Source: Tricholoma matsutake
Lineage: Eukaryota; Basidiomycota; Agaricomycetes; Agaricales; Tricholomataceae
Assembly (NCBI GenBank): GCA_026075535.2
Contig: AP026543.1
Coordinates: 9,486,001-9,550,000 of the forward strand
DNA length: 64,000 nucleotides
Direction of reading: 5' to 3'
In this document: in pieces, positions 56,201-64,000 of the stretch
Layout: every line of letters begins with the position of its first letter
Position numbering within the stretch: position 1 is the first letter of the stretch
The notes under the pieces: model-generated
Told to the model about the DNA's origin: nothing
Database searches by the model: none
Seen by the model: the letters and a program-made list of their open reading frames with translations, nothing else
Position numbers and translations under genes: made by a program

Positions 56201-57882
56201 TGAAGATCAACAGGAGTGGCAGCAATTGCCCCATTGATCAGGCAGGCAGAGGAACATCCCAAACCATCCCGGCAATACCTATGGAGAGAAGTGACTCCCC
56301 TCTGACATAGAGAGAAACATTGCATGTGATCAATATTGGAAGAGATCTGTAGGTCAAGATTTGGATCATAACCAAACACAACCATGATCTCAACAACAAG
56401 AACCAGTTGCTGGACCGAGTTTGGCACCCCACGAGAGTGTGCCTGATTCCAATAATCAAGAACATGATCACCCAATGGGGGAACCGGACAAAGCAGGTTA
56501 TGTTCAAAAGATAACCAAGGAAGGTGAAGATAAGCTTATTTGCTGGCTGTTGTCAAAAGCAGTCAAACCATCAAGCAAAATAAGCCAAGTTCCAAACCAA
56601 TTTTGTGATATTGCGTGCCTACCATGGCAGCAGCAACTTGAGTGGAAACAGGCTTGTCGTGAAGAATTAGAGGCTCTTCGAAAGCGACAAGTCTATGACA
56701 TCGTCGATCTTCCACATGATCGAAAAATGATCAAAAATAGATGGGTTTTCTCCATGAAATCGGATGGAAGAAAACGAGCCAGACTCGTGGTGAAAGGCTT
56801 TTCACAAGTTGAAGGTGTTGACTTTGATGAGATTTTCTCACCAGTAGTCCGCTACGAGACCATACACCTCATGTTTGCACTTGCATCTATAGAAGGCATG
56901 TATATGACCAGTCTAGATGTAAAAACCACATTTTTATACAGCAAACTAGAAGAGGAGATCTATATGGATCAACCCGAGGGTTTCAGACTTGAGGGAAAAG
57001 AGCGCAAAGTAATGCACTTATGCCAAGCATTGTATGGCCTTAAACAGGCCTCACTAGCATGGTGGAAAGAGCTAGAGGCATTTATGCGCACCATTGGGTT
57101 TGTGCGCGCCAGCTCCAATGCTGGCATTTTCATACACAAGGATCCTAAGACAGGCAGCATTGCGCTGGTCTATGTTGATGATGGCTTGTTTATGGGGAAG
57201 AACAAGAAACTTGTGGATGAAAAGAAGAATGCTTGTCTGAAGCATTGGGAGTGCCGTAGTACTGAAAAAGTCATGGAATTCTTAGGCATGCACGTCACCC
57301 AGACTGCAAGCAAAGTCAAACTCGATCAAACTGAATATCTTGCCAAAGTGCTTGAGAGGTTCGAGATGAAAAATGCCAAAGCTGCCCCCACTCCACTCCC
57401 GACTGGTTACAAACCATCGGAAAACATAGCAATGCCAAATGCGGCACTTAGATCAAAATATCAGTCTGTGATCAGATCTTTATTGTATCTGATGCATTGT
57501 GTGCTGGCAGTCCCGTTTACAAAATACTGTAGCACTGTCATCCACAGAAGCCAAATATATGGCTCTCTCCAACACTTGTCGACAGATAGTGTGGATAGAG
57601 TCCTTATTCCAGGAACTTGGATATATACTGAAGCGCGTACCAATCTGCACTGATAATCAGGGATCCATCTTTATTGGATCAAATTCAGTTCAGGAAAGAA
57701 GGACCAAACATATAGACATTCACTACCACTATACCTGTGAATGCATAGAAAATGACAAAGTCACAGTTGTTTTCATTCCTGGAAGTGATAATCTGGCTGA
57801 CATGTTCACAAAGAACCTTGGCACCATCCTATTCAGGAAATTTAGAGACTCTCTCAGAATTACTTTCAAGATTCAAACTTAG
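53293..57882 (+). pseudogene. Copia 2 gag-pol, with stops and an RT/RNase H deletion
   Basis: Gag (about 53293-54021, MSSTLEKLIQTFDGSN; gag polyprotein domain 'LRKYDCLSATVLNM'), then TGA. Protease 'WIMDSGASKHFTGEMKDF' (54673-54726), GAG-pre-integrase 'LTWHKRLGHPSKEALGKM', integrase core 'FIVFLDDKTSHIWVQ', 'WHVDPGGEFKD' and 'HQQNRCAESAIRTIM'. RT is open from 56421 to 57510: 'KARLVVKGFSQVEGVDF'-like text, 'SLDVKTTFLYSKLEEEIY', 'ALVYVDDGLFMG'. After 'VIRSLLYLM' the reading jumps directly to RNase H text 'WQSRLQNTVALSSTEAKYM', so about 60-80 residues are lost. TGA replaces expected Arg at several places ('LYN*TP', 'LAP*SELM', 'QP*SQQQ'). Confidence 0.9.
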
Positions 57883-57914
57883 CTGCTTAGAGCGCTGTAC
57901 AGTTTGAGGGGGGG

Positions 57915-58157
57915 TGTTGAAATTAAACCCTGAGATACATGCTGCATACATGAGGCAATACATGCAGCATACACATGTTACTGCGCTTACTGCGCATACA
58001 TGTGGTAAACACATTCCCGAGTCATGTGACATCCTTATTATTATGTATATAAGGAGAACCTGTACCGTAGTAGGAATACAGTGTTCTTACCTCTGCTAAC
58101 CCCTAGCTGTAAGTCTAACTAAACCCCAGGTAGGTTGTAAGGAATGTGTTGTCTCTT
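57915..58157 (+). repeat. 3' LTR of Copia 2
   Basis: Same start (TGTTGAAATTAAACCC) and same last shared word (TTGTCTCTT) as 52927-53159. Confidence 0.85.
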
Positions 58158-58960
58158 CCCCTGTGCAGCATATATAGTCTGCTCCAACAAGTTCATGTAT
58201 AAGTGGTAATTTGCAAGGGAAAGCATAAGTATCACAAGAAACACAGCTATGACGAGGGACAATCAGCAAGAGATGACAGTGAAAGGCTCAGGGCAGTCAA
58301 GAACAATGATCAACAGAGGCAAATAGGATCACATGATGCAACAAGGGAAACCTGCACATCTCTTTGACAAAACCCTCCTCTTACTTACATAAGAATCAGG
58401 GAATAAGAACAGATAGTGTATGCATATTACAGTCTAGTTATAAGATATAAGAAACTCAAGATGGTCAATGTGTGAGTAAAACATATCTGTGGAATTCCAA
58501 AAACTAATATCTCATGGGTTGCTCTCTGAGCTCAGCCTAGCCTCTGACAATTGCAACACCTGAGAGCTTCAATATTGATTCATTGAATGATTCACCCTTC
58601 ACAGATTCACAAAATTGCTAAATTCAACAGGTTTAGCAAAGGCACAGATTTATATTCCTAGAATAATGTGCTCTACATCCATGGATATCTAGGATGTCAC
58701 CAGATTATTGGCCTAGTTGGGAGAGTGATAAGATTGAATGTTATATAAAATGTCTATGCCCACCTCAGGCAGAATGCATTGAATGAAATTTGGAACCATT
58801 GGCAACAGGGTCTCTCATAGATGAATTAAAAACCTGGTCTGAGCTCTGGTTATTCTCCACTGATATTGTAATGCCTGCATAAAATGGTTTAGCTGGAGGA
58901 CTCCGTGCATTGAGCCTGCCACAATTCACAGTCAGCATCTGAGATTAGTCAGCTGACTGA
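58158..58960. other. Unassigned non-repetitive stretch
   Basis: AT-rich unique sequence without a convincing ORF. It may be 3' untranslated or intron sequence of the minus-strand gene to the right. Confidence 0.3.
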
Positions 58961-58999
58961 ATTATTCACATGGACACTTGAGTATGTAAATGAGTCACT

Positions 59000-60400
59000 T
59001 TTCTAACCCATAAGATAATCACCCACCTATGGAGATAACATGAAGTTTTGAGGAAAAATGGAGAAATGGCATCCTGATGAAAATGCAACATGAGAATCTT
59101 GCCAGATGACCTTGTGTAGGAGAACATGCACCAGTTCAGAGCATGGGACTGTATTTCATACACAATCAAGAAAGCAATTGCATTGAGCATCACAAGCAAG
59201 CCTCTTGCAACAATAAATAGGTGCAGCTGGTGAAGTATTTTTTGTGTTCTGTTTTCCATGTCAAGAAGAGTTCCAGAGCAGAAAGAAAACAGAATATCAC
59301 CTTTTAATGCTGGTGTGTGTACTAGACAGTTTCATAGGGAGAATGACTGTGACAGTTGTGGCAGCAACAACAGTGAATGAAAGACTAATCCCTGTCCATA
59401 ACTGGAGGTTTGCTTGTCACTGGAAGTCTCAGAATGTGCAAATAGCCAAACCTTTGTCTGAGAACTTGCAATGTTAGAAAGGTAGGGATTATTCCAGAAA
59501 ATATGACATGGCACTGTCTACACATTAGACACAATTTTCCAGGGGAAAAGTATCCACTCACACATCAAGGAGACTGCAGGTTATATTGAGGCACAGTGTC
59601 AGTGTTAGGCATAACAAACAGCCTGAGGATGGGAATGCCCACCAAAGCTGACTGTTGCAGAGAGGCCCTATCACATATTGAGAGACATGTATTGCGTGGT
59701 ATAACTGTGCTTACAGCAATTGCTGCAGCCCACCATGAGCTTTTATCAACTGAGGTGGTGCAAATATATGGGAACATTAATTAAAGCAAATAAGCTCTGT
59801 TTACAAAATCACTTACGGAGATAGATTCATGAAGCAAAAAATAATTCAGATCTGCATGATTAAAAGATCAATACTTCAACAGGCAAGAGGTGCCCAAGAA
59901 ACAAACAAGTATGCAACTATGCCACTAATAATCATTATTACCAGGCTTGCCCTGACTCAGAAATAACAATCAATCTTGTAATTGTCATTGAAAAGTAACA
60001 CATACAATGGAAACATAGAAAGTTGGCCAGTATTCCCAAAATTTGTCAACTATTCAGCACCAGTGTGAAGCCAGCAAGGAGGGAAGTACATGTTGAATGA
60101 GTTACCAAGTAGTGCCGGAGAAGATAACAACTCAGACATGTGACAGCAAAATCCATCAAGCTACAAACAACGTCTTGTCAAGTCATTCTAACAGTAAGTG
60201 CATTTCACCCACAGCAAAACTGCAACCTAGCTCATATGGGTGTGGCTCATCAGGTTGAGGTGCATAAAATAAATGACTTACAAGGAGGCGAAGATGCCAC
60301 TTGTCATTATTATTGTTGGCATAGGTCCAGCCTTGGCACATGGTAATGCCCATGAGCCTTGGGTCAGAGCTAAATGAACTTGAACCCAGCCAAGAGCAAC
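59000..60400 (-). CDS. DUF6534-like multi-pass membrane protein gene (exons, possibly decayed)
   Basis: Minus-strand exon-like pieces line up with the order of basidiomycete DUF6534 proteins. 'CQGWTYANNNNDKWHLRLL' (60345-60282; first membrane loop, 'NDKW' type) ends at a GTAAGT donor (60281-60276). After a GTTTGTAG acceptor (60168-60161), 'LMDFAVTCLSCYLLRHYLV' begins at 60160. Later come 'SFTVVAATTVTVILPM' (about 59385-59335) and the C-terminal helix pair 'RTQKILHQLHLFIVARG' with 'LVMLNAIAFLIVYEIQ' (59253-59150). The family role is unknown; members have about seven transmembrane helices. Exon borders between 60050 and 59480 were not resolved, and the gene may have lost parts. It is the best candidate for a host gene in the window. 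Confidence 0.45.
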
Positions 60401-60429
60401 AGTATTCATACATGGTGGATATCAAAATA

Positions 60430-60818
60430 CCTAAAGACAGCCAGCTCTTGTGAGAATTCCAATCCTGTGGACTAAAGCATTACATACCCCAGTACAACCC
60501 ATCCATTCGAGAAGTGATATCCATTTAGTCAATGACACAGTCGAGGGTATCGAGGACTCGGTTTTATGTATTCCTAAGTCTCCGGTGCTTAATTTACTTA
60601 CCTATGGGAATTTGAAGGTGCTCTTGAGAGTAAGAGGGCGATTCAGGGTCCGATTCACCGACGATTCACCTGCGATTTGATTTATTACCATCAATCTATC
60701 CTGTAAGTGACAATCAGCCCAAAATCGAGATTCGATGGATAGGTTATACTTGGCCCAACTTTAGATAGGCCTACCGTGATTGTGTACTTAGGTCCTAGCT
60801 AGGTACTTAGCTTCAACG
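60430..60818. other. CpG-richer intergenic stretch, possible divergent promoter
   Basis: Lies between the minus-strand DUF6534-like exons and the plus-strand small gene. It contains 'CGATTCACCGACGATTCACC' (60650-60671) with repeated CGATTC words. No TATA box was convincingly placed. Confidence 0.3.
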
Positions 60819-61129
60819 ATGTCATCTTCTGATGCTGATTTAAAAATCACTTTGATACCACCCACGCATTCGTTACGTACTCGCTTTTCCCTTGATCCTC
60901 CCACCCCTCCCTGTTTTGTACAGGAAACCCCTTCATATTTCGTATCGGCTCATATTGCTTCCTTATTCCATTATTGTTTGCTCAGTCCTCTACTACGACG
61001 GCCTACACGTTACTTCAGAAGCTTCTTCTGTGTGACAGCTGGCAGCTCCTTCCGGTAGCAGAAGAGGCTGGAGAACTCAATCAACCGAACACGTTGATCC
61101 GATCATCAGCTTTTGAGCACAGTGATTAA
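60819..61129 (+). CDS. Candidate two-exon small protein (80 aa), unknown
   Basis: Exon 1 60819-60917 (33 codons from ATG; MSSSDADLKITLIPPTHS) ends at GT. A 68-bp intron 60918-60985 (GTACAG..TTTGCTCAG) has the size usual in basidiomycetes. Exon 2 60986-61129 continues in phase ('AYTLLQKLLLCDSWQLLP', 'EEAGELNQPNTLIRSS') to TAA. Both exons are CpG-rich, unlike the transposon-filled part of the window. No domain recognised. Without splicing the frame also stays open to 61058, so the intron is a prediction. It may be only the 5' part of a longer transcript. Confidence 0.35.
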
Positions 61130-62156
61130 TAGTACAGACCTGATCGACTATCATCTGTTATATTGATATATTAGGTCAGCATCGGAGACTAGTACAGACC
61201 TGTAGCATAAACACGCCATCGCATCAAAATGGATTGGCTAACAGAATATCAGTGTGACCTGATCACTTTTTGTTAGTGACACCAAGAGACCCGGGGTTAT
61301 AATGGGTCGTGATGGCTTATTAAATAAGAACCCGTCGATATTTGTGAGAAAGGACTGCCCAATAAACGGCTGAAGCGATCAACTGTTATTGTTAGCGACG
61401 AATCTGAGAAGGCACGCAAAGGTCATGTGCATCATGTGCATGCCATAAAACACCTCCCACGATCGAAGTTCATACAGGCCGGTGGAACATAGCGGTGTGG
61501 TCTACATCTTTTTTTTTTCAATCCCAGTTTCTTTTGTGGCTTACCATAAGTATCGTACTAGTTTCTCTATTCATGGCCCCATCTCCAATGATATGACATT
61601 ATTATGTAACTACTACCTAGTAGTATGAGTTCCATAACTTGACTTATACCGTGTCCAATGTCCATCCACTGGTGTTATTCTCCTTTGCATCCGTTTGGCG
61701 TGACCCTTTATTCTCCTCTTACTTGACTCCTGTGCGTAACTTGCGGCGGTGTCGGCGTGCTTGATTTTTGCTTCAAAGGGTAATTTGTTGACACGGAATG
61801 CGGGGACAGCCTGAGTGTAACCCGGTGATGGGATTCATCATGATGACTCAATCATGAAGCCTGTTTCACCAAGAATAGTAGAGCATCATCACCAAGTTGT
61901 GTAAATGAGTAAGTACATATCCAATGATTCTTCAACATTAGATTGAGAGCATGGTGGTCGGGTAAGACTCGGATATCCGTGCCGACTCGGACAACATCAG
62001 CAAACTCTGGGCGAACTCAGTAGCACTACATAGCGTTGTATAGCGCCATAGCATTGTAGCATGGTTCTTTTTATATTTAGAACGCCGTAGAAGCCCCTGG
62101 TTGCTACATAGTACTACATAGCACAGTTAGCCGAGAGTATATAACCGCTTTTAGCT
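61130..62156. other. Non-coding CpG-richer stretch
   Basis: No ORF, RNA gene or repeat recognised apart from short dispersed repeats such as 'AGTACAGACCTG' (61131 and 61191, two copies about 60 bp apart) and 'ACATAGCGTTGTATAGCGCC' (62029-62048). Confidence 0.4.
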
Positions 62157-62177
62157 ATATTATTATTATTATTATTT
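62157..62177. repeat. (ATT)n microsatellite
   Basis: About seven units of TAT/ATT. Confidence 0.95.
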
Positions 62178-63822
62178 TGTTCGTATCTCGTTCAATGAAA
62201 TCAAACTCATGTATTTCGCAAACTATCAAATACAAGGCATAGCTACACTAATCTACAGAAATCAATACTCTTCTAAGTTTTTCCCTCACTCCCTCAACTA
62301 GCAACACTCGACCACACGCTACCTTACCTACATCTCGAGGAGGGCTGCAACGAGAGATTAGTCATGATGGATAACAATGCAAGTGAGATCTACATACCTT
62401 GAGAATCCTACTACAGAATGGTGGTTGCGGTGTTGGGCCAGGACATTGTGATAGGGCTCGAGGGAGATGTTAAGAAGTGGGTACCTGATAAATTTCGTTA
62501 GCAATTGTTGTGTACCCTGAAACACTCAGCACATACAGTTTGCTATCGACCTTGTGTTGGGGTTGTGGCCTCTACCTGAGCAGGAAAATGGTTTCCAATG
62601 CCTACAGTACCATAATGAATGACGACAGATGTGGATGAGCAGATGTTGAACATCAATTGTGCTGGTGTGCAAAAAGCATGCCTCGAAGGTAGTGAAGGGG
62701 ACACAATGAGAGGAAGAACTGAGGGGGACATGATGGAAAAGTTAAGTGTCGAAGATGAATGGTTTCATGGTTTTGAACAAATTCAACATGCATGTGCATG
62801 GATGTTAGGGCAGGGTTATTAGACTTTGTCAAAAGTGAAAAATGATACTATGCCAGCGATGCCATTGACAGTTCCTGGGAAGTGTTCCTAGGTTCCTAGA
62901 AAATAGATGGGGAAAATGTTGTGCAACACTAGTCAATACTATGTCACCGCTGGTTGTGCTATGGGTGCTATGGGCTGCTATGTGATTGGCTGTGGCGCTA
63001 TGACTTGCTGTGGGAAAAATCAGAGTTTGCTGATGAAGTTCTCTGCTTATTACTTGAGCTATGAATGACAACTAAGCATGTGCTAGATTGATCATTTTGG
63101 TCTAGTCTACATCACATCTCAAGAAGGTTTGAAGAAGGTACTTCCCACCAACTTCCCGCATATATCATTCCAACAGACTCAGACTAACAAAGACTAAGTT
63201 AGGGCTGTCTGCCATACTGTATATGGCATATGGCTGTACAAAGACGGTGAACATACAGTCGACAGATTCACATAAACCATAACTGTAAGGCTCAAACAAA
63301 ATCCCAACAGTATGGTACAGCACTCATTATGGCCATCAACGGCCATATTACAGTGTTCAGATGGGTAAGCTACAATGTACCAAATAATACAGTCTATCAA
63401 ATGCATACAGTGTATCAAATGATACAGGTTCGGTGGATGCCATTGAACACTCATAGTATGTATAACATGTACTAGTATCAAATGAATAGTACACTTTTAC
63501 CAAACTTTTACAATTCTTGCTTGTGCATCAGTAAAATCACAGAAAGGCTTCATGGACACTTGAACACTTTTCCAAGTGGATAAGTTCTAAAGCATTAACA
63601 CTTTTTCAATCCAGGTCCATTGTCTTGAAAAAGCATAAAACACTTTTACAAGTGTGTTAAGCATTGTTTCAAGTGTTCATGTAAACATTGACACTTTCAT
63701 CAAGGTCTTCAAAAAGCTAACATTTGGGCATGGTGGAATGATATGAGCATATAAATGTACAATTTAAATGAGCTGTGTTACATGAAGCACTGATAGACTC
63801 TGGACTATTACTCCTCACTACC
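62178..63822. other. Unassigned stretch
   Basis: Small overlapping frames on both strands at 62543-62822 (plus strand 'NCAGVQKACLEGSEGDTM') have no recognised family. 62950-63010 has GCTATG-rich text. 63195-63440 has three copies of 'TATCAAATG.(A)TACAG'-like words. 63480-63720 has repeated 'ACACTTTT' words. No transposon termini seen. Confidence 0.35.
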
Positions 63823-64000
63823 TTATAGATGGGTGTCAACATCCATATTGTCCAGTGCCCTGTTCTCCATTGCAGTAGCCTGAGACCCCAAGCCATCACC
63901 ATGGTATTCCTCTGGTCCTGCTCCTTTCTTCTCATCATCATCAGCCAACTTGAAATCAGATTCAGCAGAGCTACCCAGAACCTCCTCGACCTGTACTGGA
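63823..64000 (-). CDS. Last exon of an unknown acidic protein (partial)
   Basis: An open minus-strand frame enters from the right edge and ends at TAA 63825-63823, giving about 58 residues such as 'SDFKLADDDEKKGAGPEE' and 'TAMENRALDNMDVDTHL'. The composition (acidic, Gly/Ser) suggests a disordered C-terminus. No stop codons interrupt it. Family unknown; could be a host gene or the end of another element. Confidence 0.4.
   Translation of the reverse strand, partial: PVQVEEVLGSSAESDFKLADDDEKKGAGPEEYHGDGLGSQATAMENRALDNMDVDTHL

Larger units (their letters stand above)
52927..58157 (+). mobile_element. Second Ty1/Copia element, complete but decayed
   Basis: Near-identical LTRs at 52927-53159 and 57915-58157 (TGTTGAAATTAAACCC..GTTGTCTCTT), with a purine tract GTTTGAGGGGGGG before the 3' LTR. 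Coding order is gag, protease, integrase, RT, RNase H on the plus strand. The 3' LTR has 10 bases (GAATACAGTG-like, about 58073-58083) absent from the 5' LTR. No 5-bp target duplication could be matched, and the exact LTR 3' end is uncertain because it lacks the usual CA. Confidence 0.88.

Noticed and set aside
62543..62822. Overlapping opposite frames as a gene pair
   Set aside because: Neither has a recognised motif, intron structure or clear advantage over chance.

Overview
The window looks like a transposon graveyard from a basidiomycete fungus, probably an Agaricomycete. Grounds for this: chromovirus-like Ty3/Gypsy polyproteins with a chromodomain-like tail, Ty1/Copia polyproteins, a reverse transcriptase-RNase H-tyrosine recombinase (DIRS-like) element, FAR1-type MULE and pogo/CENP-B-like transposases, hAT-type elements with 8-bp target duplications, tRNA-derived SINEs, short GT..AG introns, and a DUF6534-like membrane protein gene fragment. 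There is no bacterial signature. Almost every long coding frame is broken, mostly by TGA codons. All assignments come from reading the sequence and from recall of families; no search was run.

Layout. 1-1380: 5' end of a minus-strand Copia element (LTR plus gag) running off the left edge. 1564-20620: a MULE transposase gene split by a nest of insertions readable from target-site duplications (TSDs). A hAT-type element (1572-17956) sits at the MULE start codon. Inside it are a pogo element (1774-13271), itself containing a Gypsy element (2401-10505) and a small hAT (12310-13148), and a palindromic hAT (15082-17896), itself containing two Pack-MULE-like elements that each carry a RecQ-like helicase fragment (15734-16723 and 16832-17705). 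20700-22560: GC-rich exon/intron-like repeat modules. 22571-22877: a SINE. 23895-26908: 3' half of a plus-strand Gypsy with an antisense cysteine-rich ORF and a likely 3' LTR.

26910-42690: an old minus-strand Gypsy, with pol at the left and gag at the right. It is interrupted by a GCTTAAG-rich foldback element (30313-31022), a complete Copia (31350-36669) placed beside the protease active-site codons, a cluster of SINEs with GC-rich modules (36694-39031), and two hAT-type MITEs in gag. 43030-47930: a DIRS-like retroelement (plus strand) broken by two hAT elements with exact 8-bp TSDs. 49759-52076: one orphan hAT-type terminus, then a Pif1-like helicase C-terminus joined to a ubiquitin-protease-like domain. 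52927-58157: a second complete but decayed Copia. From about 58.2 kb the sequence is mostly non-repetitive and becomes CpG-richer beyond about 60.5 kb. It holds exons of a DUF6534-like gene (minus), a candidate two-exon small gene (plus), and the last exon of an unknown gene (minus) at the right edge.

The genes do not form a pathway. What the window records is a sequence of transposition events, several reconstructable to the base, followed by CpG-directed decay.
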